Below the pieces are notes generated by a model. The model was not told the DNA's origin. It made no database searches and saw nothing but the letters and a program-made list of their open reading frames with translations. DNA of 45,196 bases from a virus. How positions within the stretch are numbered: position 1 is the stretch's first letter; every line of letters starts with the position of its first letter. The stretch lies in IMG/VR virus record IMGVR_UViG_3300036046_000010, positions 1-45,196 of that record. One strand, given 5' to 3'. A program made the position numbers and the translations under genes. Shown piece after piece: positions 33,394-39,954 of this stretch.

Positions 33394-34113
33394 TCAGTTC
33401 AGTCCGCCAAGCGGCGTGTCGTTCCACGACTTCGCATTGGCGATACGCCATGCTGCCAGGGTCTTGATCGGACGCCGTGCCCGCTCCCGGAGGTAGTCGA
33501 GGATTTTCCACGGGCGCTTGCACTTGTCGCCCGCCCAGAGCGTGTTAGACACGAGACCGTTCCCGAGTTCATGCTCCATGAGTTCGTACTCTTTCCACTG
33601 ATCCCACCCGCAGGCCAGTTGCTGATCGAGATACGCGGCGAGCAGCGCCCCAAGCTGGTTGTGATCCCACTCGGAGAGCCTGCCCCAGTCCTGCCAGCGA
33701 TTGCTGTAGAACGAGCAGAAGCCACTCCGGCTGGTGAACCGTTCCTTCACGATACGGTCGAACGTGTTCCGGTCAGTGGCGACCCAGAGCCGGGCGATTT
33801 CATCTCGGCTGATCTTGATGAACAGCCGGTCGGTCGTGAAGTTGTACTCGCGTGGGCTTTCCATCGTGACGAACTCGCCTCCCGTGAGGTACTCCGCGAT
33901 GAAGTTCTCCGCGTACGCCCTGGCGTACTCCAGATGGAAGTTGCCGTAGTCGGCGGTATCGCAGAAGAGGTCCATGAGGCTCTGCGGGATGTCCTCCCCG
34001 ACCTCCTCCGCGTACACGTCAGCGATGTACTCGAACTCCCTGTCCGCCTCGCCGTCGTGGATGCTGTGATAGAACCCCGCGAACGGGATAGCGACCTCGT
34101 GTGTGTATTCCAT
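33394..34113 (-). CDS. Hypothetical early protein, 239 aa
   Basis: Starts MEYTHEVAIPFAGFYHSIHD (ATG 34113) directly after the leader GGAGCCTGAGAAACTC shared with the gene at 35758-35913. The in-frame 34131 start lies within that leader. Acidic, Tyr/Phe/Trp-rich (VYAEEVGEDIPQ, SPREYNFTTDRLFIKISRDEI) with a basic C-terminus. The SPREYNFTTDR pattern recurs in phage proteins of unknown function. Acidic early proteins often bind host factors, but nothing specific can be claimed. Followed by a short GC hairpin. Confidence 0.72.
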   Translation of the reverse strand: MEYTHEVAIPFAGFYHSIHDGEADREFEYIADVYAEEVGEDIPQSLMDLFCDTADYGNFHLEYARAYAENFIAEYLTGGEFVTMESPREYNFTTDRLFIKISRDEIARLWVATDRNTFDRIVKERFTSRSGFCSFYSNRWQDWGRLSEWDHNQLGALLAAYLDQQLACGWDQWKEYELMEHELGNGLVSNTLWAGDKCKRPWKILDYLRERARRPIKTLAAWRIANAKSWNDTPLGGLN

Positions 34114-34129
34114 GAGTTTCTCAGGCTCC
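34114..34129 (-). promoter_or_regulatory. Leader repeat GGAGCCTGAGAAACTC before an early start codon
   Basis: A 16-nt element immediately before ATG, identical to 35914-35929 and to the loop of the hairpin at 38947-38987. Degenerate relatives (GGAACCTGAGA) precede the ATGs at 36833 and 29721. It contains the ribosome-binding region. Confidence 0.75.
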
Positions 34130-34193
34130 AATGTGGGCGGCTCATCAGTGCGGGTGCCCTTGTCCGCAGACCGGGGTGTCAGCCCGGTTTCGC

Positions 34194-34331
34194 CTATCCT
34201 TGGTTGCTCAGTGGTCGTCCCTCACGGTGCCACTTCTCGATTGCGTGCTGCATGAGGCCGAGGAGCCTCGCTGCGGTGTCCTGCGTTGCCGCCGGGGTGG
34301 CCATGACTTGCCCGTTGAACACAAGGATCAT
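34194..34331 (-). CDS. Hypothetical 45-aa early protein
   Basis: Found by reading the overlap: ATG 34331 overlaps the upstream stop as ATGA. The sequence MILVFNGQVMATPAATQDTA.. then a helix (RLLGLMQHAIEKWHREG) looks like a small soluble alpha/beta peptide. Tight coupling supports it. No function assignable. Confidence 0.6.
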   Translation of the reverse strand: MILVFNGQVMATPAATQDTAARLLGLMQHAIEKWHREGRPLSNQG

Positions 34332-34693
34332 GGCCCGAAATCCACATGCGGCATAGCCGGGTCGGTGTACGGGTCGCGCCGGGGTTCCTGCGGCGTCACG
34401 TCCCGCCAGAACGTGCGGGACCTGGCCTGCATCGCAGCGTCGAACCCCCGGTCATACGCCCGGAGGAGGGCACGGCCAGTCTGGAGCACCAGCGCCATGA
34501 CCAGACCGCCGACGATGGCGATCAGGATACCCACGGTGCTGCCATGCAGGGCGAACCCGGCGATCAGCGCGAAGCCCACGTCGATCAGCGTGGCGTGCCG
34601 CAGGATCGTGCGCAGCCCGATGATCCGGCCTAGCAGCACCAGCGCCGACGCCACCGCTGCAATGGCCATGAGGAGCACAAGGTCGATGCTCAT
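34328..34693 (-). CDS. Three-helix membrane protein, early region
   Basis: 121 aa from MSIDLVLLMAIAAVASALVLL (ATG 34693, overlapping the 32-aa gene's stop as ATGA). The long in-frame extension to 34960 lies over other genes and is rejected. Three hydrophobic helices (about 3-21, 33-50, 52-75) are followed by a basic cytoplasmic tail (RALLRAYDRGFDAAMQARSRTFWRD) and a Pro-rich end. Candidate superinfection-exclusion or host-membrane factor, by analogy only. Confidence 0.7.
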   Translation of the reverse strand: MSIDLVLLMAIAAVASALVLLGRIIGLRTILRHATLIDVGFALIAGFALHGSTVGILIAIVGGLVMALVLQTGRALLRAYDRGFDAAMQARSRTFWRDVTPQEPRRDPYTDPAMPHVDFGP

Positions 34694-34788
34694 GGCCGCA
34701 CCCACGCGGGCACTTCGCCGCCCTGTCCACCTGTGCTGAACCACGCCACGATGAGCACTCCGAGGATAATCATCTGCGTCTTGCTCAT
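34690..34788 (-). CDS. 32-aa single-pass membrane peptide
   Basis: MSKTQMIILGVLIVAWFSTG then a hydrophilic tail. One transmembrane helix (5-18). ATGA overlaps both neighbours. Found by reading the gap. Such leader-like membrane peptides are common in phage early operons. Confidence 0.6.
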   Translation of the reverse strand: MSKTQMIILGVLIVAWFSTGGQGGEVPAWVRP

Positions 34789-35399
34789 CCCAGCATCCTC
34801 TGATCGAGCCGCTTCCCTGCGGCGGTGAAGGTGTATTCGTTCGCAATGATGCCCTCAGCGAGCACCTCATCCGAGTGCAGGTACTCGTACTCGCACTCCA
34901 GGGTGTCGTAGAGCCGCCGGGCCAAGTCCCGCATGGCCTCCAGCACCGCCTCCTCCGCATCCCCCGCAGGCTCCGACCAGCCGTCCATTACCGAGAGGTC
35001 ACTGACGTACATCGTGCCCTCGTGGCAGTACATCCCCTGCGTCCGTATGGTCGCTGCAAGGAACGTCTCGCACGTCTGCTGGAGTGCATCCAGCCGGTCG
35101 GCGATGCCGTGCAGCACCGTGTCCAGTGGTGCGTACTCGCGGATTGCCTCAGGTGCCCCCTCAGCGTATGCCCACCGCCCAGAGAAGCACGCCCCATCGC
35201 CCTGGCTCCAGAAGCCGGTGAAGCCGGGCTTCACCTCTGTGATCCCGAGGATCGCACAGATACGGAAGAAGTCGTCGTACACCGCGTCCCACCAGTCGTA
35301 GTCGGTGGTGACCTCGCTGAACCACTGCCGGGCACGCTCCTGCGCCTCTACATCAAGCTCGTCGTAGGTGTATACCGTGATGCGGATTTGCTCACTCAC
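34785..35399 (-). CDS. Conserved hypothetical early protein, 204 aa (GTG start)
   Basis: GTG start at 35399 coupled to the previous stop (GTGA). Sequence begins MSEQIRITVYTYDELDVEAQERARQW, then DYDWWDAVYDDFFRICAILGI, then GFWSQGDGACFSG. This pattern recurs in phages and prophages of Proteobacteria as a protein of unknown function, sometimes annotated as antitoxin-like. Acidic, aromatic, with a helix-rich C-terminus. No membrane segment. Function unknown; conserved and full length. Confidence 0.75.
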   Translation of the reverse strand: MSEQIRITVYTYDELDVEAQERARQWFSEVTTDYDWWDAVYDDFFRICAILGITEVKPGFTGFWSQGDGACFSGRWAYAEGAPEAIREYAPLDTVLHGIADRLDALQQTCETFLAATIRTQGMYCHEGTMYVSDLSVMDGWSEPAGDAEEAVLEAMRDLARRLYDTLECEYEYLHSDEVLAEGIIANEYTFTAAGKRLDQRMLG

Positions 35400-35761
35400 A
35401 GTTCCGCCTCCTCTGCGTCCAGCATCTCCACAAGGGCACGCTCGATCCGGCCCCGCATCTCCCCGTAGGCGATGATGCAGGCGAGCGTGTAGATGTCCGG
35501 GTCAGATGGCGTCCCAGTATCCGCAAGGAACTCCTCTCCGTACTGCGTGTCGCAGTGCGCGCAGAGCATCAGCGCCTTGTGGTTGTAGATCACCCACTCG
35601 TGCCAATCCGCCATATCATGCGCCGCGTCCATGATGGCGTTGCGGTAGTCCTCCAGCCGCTCGCCGTCTTGCATGTCATACCGGGTGTTCCCGATGATCT
35701 CCGCAGCGATCTCCTCGCACTCCTGCGTGAGGGCGCAGTCATTGATGACAAAGCCGCTCAT
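35396..35761 (-). CDS. Hypothetical acidic early protein, 121 aa
   Basis: Starts MSGFVINDCALTQECEEIAAEII, with ATG overlapping the upstream stop (ATGA). A CAHCDTQYG segment contributes a possible CxxC metal or redox pair. The rest is acidic helix. Coupled to the downstream 204-aa gene by GTGA. Likely functions together with neighbours 34785-35913 as one early operon. Confidence 0.7.
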   Translation of the reverse strand: MSGFVINDCALTQECEEIAAEIIGNTRYDMQDGERLEDYRNAIMDAAHDMADWHEWVIYNHKALMLCAHCDTQYGEEFLADTGTPSDPDIYTLACIIAYGEMRGRIERALVEMLDAEEAEL

Positions 35762-35913
35762 TTACTGCACTCCTCTGTGCTGATCCACGCCTCTGCGGGA
35801 AGGTCCATGCGCTCAAGCGCGTCGTTCGTGCAGGTGATGGCGTCGGTGCCGTCGAGGTAGACCTCTGCGGTATCGCCGTTGTGCCACTCGACGTTGATGA
35901 CAAAGCTTTTCAT
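35758..35913 (-). CDS. Hypothetical 51-aa early protein
   Basis: Found by reading the region: ATG 35913 follows the shared leader GGAGCCTGAGAAACTC, and the stop overlaps the next ATG. The product MKSFVINVEWHNGDTAEVYL.. is a beta-rich acidic mini-protein. The leader/hairpin pair upstream (35936-35986) duplicates that at 36857-36909, suggesting specific control. Function unknown. Confidence 0.68.
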   Translation of the reverse strand: MKSFVINVEWHNGDTAEVYLDGTDAITCTNDALERMDLPAEAWISTEECSK

Positions 35914-35929
35914 GAGTTTCTCAGGCTCC
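35914..35929 (-). promoter_or_regulatory. Leader repeat GGAGCCTGAGAAACTC (second copy)
   Basis: Identical to 34114-34129. With the next base it matches all 17 nt of the loop at 38959-38975. Lies directly before the ATG at 35913. Confidence 0.75.
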
Positions 35930-35931
35930 GG

Positions 35932-36072
35932 TTACGTGCAGGATCGCACTGTGATGCGGCAGGAGTGCCGCATGGCGGTATGATCCTGTGGTGTAAGCGG
36001 GACCGCTCCGGGCCGGTCCCCCACCCACTGCCCGCCAGCGCCTCTCTCCGGCTGACGGCTAGGTCGTGCCAT
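35932..36072 (-). CDS. Possible 46-aa leader-region protein
   Basis: ATG 36072 has a strong GGGGAG 6 nt upstream and an open frame to TAA at 35932. The frame runs through two hairpins (a 7-bp GGGACCG/CGGTCCC stem and the paired-hairpin block 35936-35986). The composition (Arg/Gly/Pro, then Cys/Arg) is not protein-like. It may be a leader peptide or simply the transcribed leader. Confidence 0.33.
   Translation of the reverse strand: MARPSRQPERGAGGQWVGDRPGAVPLTPQDHTAMRHSCRITVRSCT
35936..35986 (-). promoter_or_regulatory. Paired-hairpin leader block, copy B
   Basis: Contains GTGC-aggatc-GCAC and ATGCGGCA-ggag-TGCCGCAT, followed by ATGATCC (plus-strand reading). Copy A lies at 36857-36909 with the same 14-mer, the same AGTGCCGCA element and ATGATCC. 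Both stand just upstream of early genes. Candidate operator or RNA control element. Confidence 0.65.
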
Positions 36073-36225
36073 GTAGTCTCCCCTTTCTCATGACCCCACA
36101 CCGGAAGAACAACGGTCAGCCTCTATGAGCATGGCTTCGCCGGGCTGCGGGAGGTACACCTATGCCGCACTACGCCCTCAGCACTCCACAGGGTAGGGAG
36201 GTGCCGTTGTTCATCGGGTATGGGT

Positions 36226-36245
36226 GGGCGGGTGTTCCCCCGCCC
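36226..36245 (-). terminator. GC hairpin after the 187-aa early gene
   Basis: GGGCGGG pairs with CCCGCCC (6-nt loop) 25 bp after the preceding stop. No U-tract. Weak terminator or processing structure. Between 36073 and 36269 I see no convincing gene. Confidence 0.45.
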
Positions 36246-36269
36246 CTGCCCCGCGCCGTGCCTTGGGGA

Positions 36270-36833
36270 TCAGGCCCGGACGCTGCCGCTCGCCAGCGCC
36301 GCTTCTGCGGCACGCTTGGCGCTCAGGTCGGTCAGCGCCGCCTTCACAGCGGCCAGCATCTCGGCGTCCACGTTGTCACCCTTCGCGCTGTTGACGCGCT
36401 GCCCGGCCTGCTTCAAGAGCTTGCTCAGGCTCTCGCCGAAGTTGATCGGCTTGTATGCCGCCTCAGCCTTGAACTCATACCACCGCTTCTGCATGATCGT
36501 GTCCATGGGCAAGTCAGCGCCCTTGATCGGTCCTGCCGTGAAGTGTTCCGGCACGTCTTTCGACTTCTCGACGTAGACGAAGCCGAACATCACCTCCACC
36601 CACTCCCGGATCGCGTTCAGCCGCAGCCCCTTGGGCATGGCGTCAATCAAGGCGTTAACACGCTTCACAGCAGGCCGGATGTCGCCGGTTTCTTTCCAGC
36701 GGAAGGCGATGGCGTAGAGGTGCCGGTGAATGTCCATCTGGACACTCTCTCCCCTCTTGGCGATGCTGGCCGCATCCTTGCTGAAATCGGCATCGCTCAC
36801 GAGCGTCGTGATATTCAGGGTCTTGCTGGTCAT
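36270..36833 (-). CDS. Hypothetical early protein, 187 aa
   Basis: Begins MTSKTLNITTLVSDADFSKDAASIAKRGESVQ, after leader GGAACCTGAGAGAGAACC. Helix-rich, mildly basic, soluble, with conserved-looking aromatic stretches (LYAIAFRWKETGDIRPAVKRVNALI, MQKRWYEFKAEAAYKP) and an Ala-rich end. Its size and position recall early proteins of phiKMV-like phages, but I cannot name it. A paired-hairpin leader (copy A) and a hairpin after the stop bracket it as a separate unit. Confidence 0.72.
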   Translation of the reverse strand: MTSKTLNITTLVSDADFSKDAASIAKRGESVQMDIHRHLYAIAFRWKETGDIRPAVKRVNALIDAMPKGLRLNAIREWVEVMFGFVYVEKSKDVPEHFTAGPIKGADLPMDTIMQKRWYEFKAEAAYKPINFGESLSKLLKQAGQRVNSAKGDNVDAEMLAAVKAALTDLSAKRAAEAALASGSVRA

Positions 36834-36856
36834 GGTTCTCTCTCAGGTTCCAAGCA

Positions 36857-36909
36857 GTGCAGGATCGCACATCAGTGAGGCACCGCAGTGCCGCACTAAT
36901 TCATGATCC
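36857..36909 (-). promoter_or_regulatory. Paired-hairpin leader block, copy A
   Basis: GTGC-aggatc-GCAC, then GTGAGGCAC-cgca-GTGCCGCAC (one mismatch), then ATGATCC. It shares the 14-mer GTGCAGGATCGCAC with copy B. The hairpin arms differ while pairing is kept, which points to selection on structure. Confidence 0.65.
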
Positions 36910-36911
36910 CG

Positions 36912-37007
36912 CTAGAGCCACTTCTGCCCTAGGCTTGCGATACCGCAGCAAGCCACGATTGCACCGATCACAGCCCAGTAGGCTGGCAAGTCTTGCAGCG
37001 TATCCAT
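36912..37007 (-). CDS. 31-aa single-pass membrane peptide
   Basis: MDTLQDLPAYWAVIGAIVAC.. with a hydrophobic helix (about 10-25) containing two Cys and a short polar end. Starts 1 bp after the previous stop (TGAGATG). Found by reading the gap. Early membrane peptide of unknown role. Confidence 0.58.
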   Translation of the reverse strand: MDTLQDLPAYWAVIGAIVACCGIASLGQKWL

Positions 37008-37008
37008 C

Positions 37009-37182
37009 TCAACGCATCCCCACCTTAGCGATGTTGTCCTGATGCCTGCCCGGAAAGCGCGCCTCAACTGCGGCACTCTCTGCCATACGCTTGGCCTTGT
37101 TGCCCTTTGGCTTCACTGCCTTGCCTTGCTCACGGTAAGCCTTCAAGAGGCTGTAGTCGATTGCTTGTGTCTTGCGTTTCAC
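37009..37182 (-). CDS. 57-aa basic early protein (GTG start)
   Basis: GTG at 37182 with GAGAGGAAGG upstream. The product (MKRKTQAIDYSLLKAYREQG.., Lys/Arg-rich middle, FPGRHQDNIAKVGMR end) is a small basic protein that could bind nucleic acid. It is the first gene of the early region and is preceded by two strong inverted repeats (37203-37220 and 37222-37269), implying regulated translation or transcription. Confidence 0.66.
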   Translation of the reverse strand: MKRKTQAIDYSLLKAYREQGKAVKPKGNKAKRMAESAAVEARFPGRHQDNIAKVGMR

Positions 37183-37202
37183 TTGCGTACCTTCCTCTCG
37201 CA

Positions 37203-37269
37203 GTGACGCTGTTGCGTCACGGCTCCCCTACATAAACCGGAAGCACGTTCCGGCTTATGACCGGGGAGC
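37203..37269 (-). promoter_or_regulatory. Nested inverted repeats before the first early gene
   Basis: GTGACGC-tgtt-GCGTCAC (37203-37220) lies next to a larger structure (37222-37269). Its outer stem is GCTCCCC/GGGGAGC. Its inner stem is CATAAACCGGAA/TTCCGGCTTATG (one mismatch that pairs as G-U in RNA) with a 5-nt loop. Likely a folded 5' leader or operator. Confidence 0.7.
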
Positions 37270-37770
37270 TATCTAGTGGCGTGTCCTGCTAGGCTGTCAG
37301 ATGACCAGTCAAGGAACATCATTCGCCTGTTACAGGAAGCCCGCTAGTCGCTTCCTTGTCTTTGCCCATCTGGCGCAAGACCTCATCTGGCGCGGCAGGC
37401 AAACTTGTGCAGGGACGCTCACACGCCACAACGGTTCTGCTATGCGGGCTAGTGCCCGGTCCGCTATTTAGTCGCCTTTCGGCCACCCTGCGGCTAGGTG
37501 TCGCTTCATAGTCAGGGAAATCGGTGTCAGCCGAGATTACCCTTGGTCTTGTGTCCGCTGGTAGTATTTGCACCCTATCGCGGTCCCCTTCCGGGGTAGG
37601 GCCTAGACTTGTGGCGCTAGCACCATCCTGTTTCTCGATACAGGCATCACATGGGAATGTGTAGTGCGTTCATCCCATCTTACGCCCTAGTGTCGTCTAG
37701 CTAGGTCTAGAACCGTTGTTACCTTGCGGCGGCTGGTCGTTGCCGTCTTTCGATAGCCAAGTTGTGCCAT

Positions 37771-37810
37771 GGCTAACCTAAGCTTGCAAGAACTTTTTTC
37801 GGGGTTAGCC
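37771..37810. repeat. Inverted pair of the GGCTAACC octamer
   Basis: GGCTAACC at 37771-37778 and GGTTAGCC at 37803-37810 flank an AT-rich 24-bp spacer. The adjacent CTAAG sequence resembles that beside the copy at 31953-31960. Further copies at 38389-38396 and 38402-38409. Confidence 0.65.
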
Positions 37811-37942
37811 CAACTATTTTACAACTAGTTGAAATCTAAGGAAACTTTCCATGCCTAACCTAGGTTATCCTAGAGTGTTCTAGTGCGGGTAGTGTCTTAG
37901 AGCATGGGTTATCTCGGGTGCTAGCTAGGGTATCTTCCTAGG

Positions 37943-38436
37943 TATAATCCGGGATTGGTATCCGGGCTAGGGATCAAGCTGCACGGGTATGGTCCGGGCT
38001 ACTATCCGGGCTAGGTGCCTAGGTCTTATCTAGGTTCTATCTGGGTATGATCCTCATGGGTGAAACAGATGCAGGTTTCGTGTGTTCATTAGACGAAGGG
38101 ACAAGCTAGGGTCCGGGTAGGGATGCAGTTCCGGGCCAGGATGAAAGCCAGGATGAGGGCAGGTATCAGCTAAGATCAAAGCAGGTAGCTACCCGGATCA
38201 AAGCAGACAGATGCGCCCAGAAGCACGCGAGCTCATGCAAGCCGGGTCGAACCTAGGTCCAATCCAGGTATAATCCGATTTCGGACTACATCACGCCAGA
38301 GGCACCTAGCAGCGCGTTCCCGTGTTCAGGCTAGGGCGGCCTAGGAAAGCCAGAGATACCCCTCTAGCGGGCTTCCTACGGCCTCTAGGGCTAACCTTTC
38401 GGGCTAACCCCGGGCTATCCCATTGATCCGGGCTAC
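37943..38436. repeat. CCGGGCTA-type direct repeats
   Basis: TCCGGGCTA cores at 37961, 37993, 38005 and 38428, with related forms (TCCGGGAT at 37949, TCCGGGTAG at 38112, TTCCGGGCCAG at 38129). Several are preceded by TA(T)-rich bases (TATAATCC, TATCC, TATGGTCC). The first four lie about 12-32 bp apart, like iterons or clustered operators. Confidence 0.6.
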
Positions 38437-38946
38437 ACATGGCAGGCCATACCGGGCTGCAACCGTGCGAAACAGGGGATGCTAGCCGGGTGTACGCCCG
38501 TGTGAGCCATAGCCGCGCGCGAGGGGCCTACGGGGGAAACGGCGGCGCTGGATGGGGTAGATACCCCCTCGCAAAAATATGCCGGAAATTTACGTTCACC
38601 CTGTTCTCAGACAGGGCAGAGCTCTGGTGGCCCACTCTTGTGTGGACCGCAGGCAGAACACGCATGACTACTCCATCGCCGCACTCTACGAGCGGCTTCA
38701 TGGGTTACACAACGAGCTTCCGCAGGTGTCAGCCGGGGCGGGGGTGCTCTGGTGCCGATCCCTTTATGGTTGCAGCGGGGAAGTCAAGGGATTACCTCGG
38801 GTAAATCGTGCCGGGGGAACTGCATACCCGGTATGCACGCAGTGGTTGTCGAGATTTCGCCATAAATGCGTTGACTTGGGCGAAACAATCAGGTTAGAAC
38901 ACGCAGGTCAGCCGGGACGCTGCCCGATCCGGGCGGTGCATCGGGG

Positions 38947-38987
38947 GGCCGATCCGGGGAGTTTCTCAGGCTCCGCCCGGATCGGCC
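38947..38987. promoter_or_regulatory. 12-bp perfect hairpin whose loop matches two early leaders
   Basis: Arms GGCCGATCCGGG (38947-38958) and CCCGGATCGGCC (38976-38987) enclose a 17-nt loop GAGTTTCTCAGGCTCCG. The loop is the exact complement (as plus-strand RNA) of the 16-17 nt immediately before the start codons at 35913 and 34113. A sigma-70-like plus-strand promoter (TTGACT at 38871, TAGAAC 18 bp later) lies upstream. Candidate antisense RNA, or a duplicated leader element read on the minus strand. Confidence 0.6.
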
Positions 38988-39081
38988 TTCGGCTGAGACG
39001 GCTCCGCAGCCTCGGCCTGCTTCGGATACCCCCGAGAGGCCCTGAAATAGCCCCGTCTAGGGGCCTTCCCGAGCAGAGGTA

Positions 39082-39109
39082 GGCTACCCCACCCGGAAGT
39101 GGAGTAGCC
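39082..39109 (-). terminator. Terminator-like hairpin at the end of the late genes
   Basis: GGCTACTCCAC/GTGGGGTAGCC (11 bp with one G-U on the minus strand, 6-nt loop) lies 48 bp after the last late gene. No U-tract. Likely end of the late transcript. Confidence 0.6.
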
Positions 39110-39156
39110 CCTGTGCGGGCCGCTTTTCGGTCGTCCGGACGCGGGTGCGTCCTGGC

Positions 39157-39465
39157 TTAAGCCACGGCGACCGAGGGCACAACGACCACGGTTTTGCCGT
39201 CGATGTCGTCGATGCCGAGGTAGCCGCCCGCGACCGAGCGCACCCAGACCTTCGAGCCGGAGTTGAAGCCGAAGATGACCTCAACTGCGGCGTTCCGGGG
39301 CATCGGGGTGCCCGCCACGGTGGGGGCAGCGGCAGCCTTCACGGCGATCTCGAAGTCCGAGCCCGCAGCACGGAGGATCAAGTGGTTGCCCATGTCAGCG
39401 GGGGCGAGGATCGAAGCGAGGTCGGTCCAGGTGTTCGCGACGAGGCGGATACGGCGTTCAGCCAT
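39157..39465 (-). CDS. Small beta-rich late protein, 102 aa (virion candidate)
   Basis: Last late gene, start ATG 39465 with AAGGAG upstream, overlapping the collagen-like gene by 8 nt. Predicted mostly beta strands ([53 protein letters not shown]). Compact, no Cys, no signal. Its location beside fibre-like proteins suggests a small virion decoration or fibre-tip protein. Not recognised. Confidence 0.65.
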   Translation of the reverse strand: MAERRIRLVANTWTDLASILAPADMGNHLILRAAGSDFEIAVKAAAAPTVAGTPMPRNAAVEVIFGFNSGSKVWVRSVAGGYLGIDDIDGKTVVVVPSVAVA

Positions 39466-39928
39466 GTTGTTCTCCTTTGGTGGTGTTGCGTTTCAGTCCA
39501 GCAAGATGCAGCAGGAAGTCCTCGAAGGTGCCTCTGCCGTACCGCTCTTGCCACATCTCGTAGGCGCTCAGGCCCGGTGCTCCGCGCTCTCCGCGCTCTC
39601 CGGGGTCTCCCTTGTCGCCCTTGGGGCCGGGGTTGCCGCGCGCGCCATCTGCGCCTGTGTAGCCACGGGGACCGGGCTCCCCTAGAGCCCCCCTCTCCCC
39701 GCGCAGGCCGTCCGTTCCGTCGCGACCGTCTTTGCCGGGCAGGCCGTCCTTGCCCGGCGCTCCGGGAGTACCGCGCTCACCAGCAGGGCCCTGGGGGCCG
39801 GGTTCACCGGGAGGTCCCGGCTGACCGTTCTCTCCCGGAAGGCCGCGCTCCCCGGGCATACCGTCGCGACCATCGCGCCCGTCCTTGCCCGGCTCGCCCG
39901 GAAGTCCCCGGTAATACTGTGCTGTCAT
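39458..39928 (-). CDS. Collagen-like repeat protein, charged Gly-X-Y type
   Basis: 156 aa from [11 protein letters not shown] (ATG 39928, AAGGA 7 nt upstream). ATG 39958 overlapping the upstream stop is an alternative. About 35 Gly-X-Y triplets, rich in GKDGRDG, GERG, GPPGEPG, are followed by [26 protein letters not shown]. That C-terminal module is the same kind as [21 protein letters not shown] in the neighbouring gene. Collagen-like triplets trimerise in phage fibres. Probably an accessory virion fibre or stalk. Confidence 0.75.
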   Translation of the reverse strand: MTAQYYRGLPGEPGKDGRDGRDGMPGERGLPGENGQPGPPGEPGPQGPAGERGTPGAPGKDGLPGKDGRDGTDGLRGERGALGEPGPRGYTGADGARGNPGPKGDKGDPGERGERGAPGLSAYEMWQERYGRGTFEDFLLHLAGLKRNTTKGEQHG

Positions 39929-39954
39929 ACCTGTGTCCTTGTGTTGCTCTCTGC

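Larger units (their letters stand above)
37270..39081. other. Gene-poor control region (about 1.8 kb)
   Basis: No convincing protein gene. Contains about 25 CTAG tetranucleotides between 37.6 and 38.5 kb, (T)CCGGGCTA direct repeats, GGTTAGCC octamers, a CATTAGACGAAGGG motif (38088), GATCAAAGCAG twice (38174, 38196), AT-rich patches (37795-37860) and a hairpin at 38947. It sits between the end of the late genes and the first early gene. That is where early promoters, a replication origin or the physical ends are expected in T7-like phages. A plus-strand ORF (38579-39082) is present but has no recognisable protein character. Confidence 0.7.

Noticed and set aside
34328-34960. Long version (210 aa) of the early membrane protein
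   Set aside because: The first 89 residues overlap two other genes and are Arg/Cys/Thr-rich. The ATG at 34693 overlaps the preceding stop and begins a clean membrane protein.
37319-37573. Minus-strand ORF of 84 aa
   Set aside because: Arg/Pro/Ser-rich with no ribosome-binding site or coupling to neighbours. Probably chance.
38236-38258. tRNA T-loop-like GGTTCGACC on the minus strand, considered as a tRNA-derived attP
   Set aside because: No pairing T-stem or acceptor stem can be formed around it. I found no tRNA gene in the window.
37943-38436. Possible CRISPR array from the direct repeats
   Set aside because: Repeats are only 8-13 bp with irregular spacing and no conserved spacer length. 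No cas genes.
38579-39082. Plus-strand ORF of 167 aa in the gene-poor region
   Set aside because: Would be the only plus-strand gene. No ribosome site, composition not protein-like, and it runs through the 12-bp hairpin. Kept only as part of the region description.
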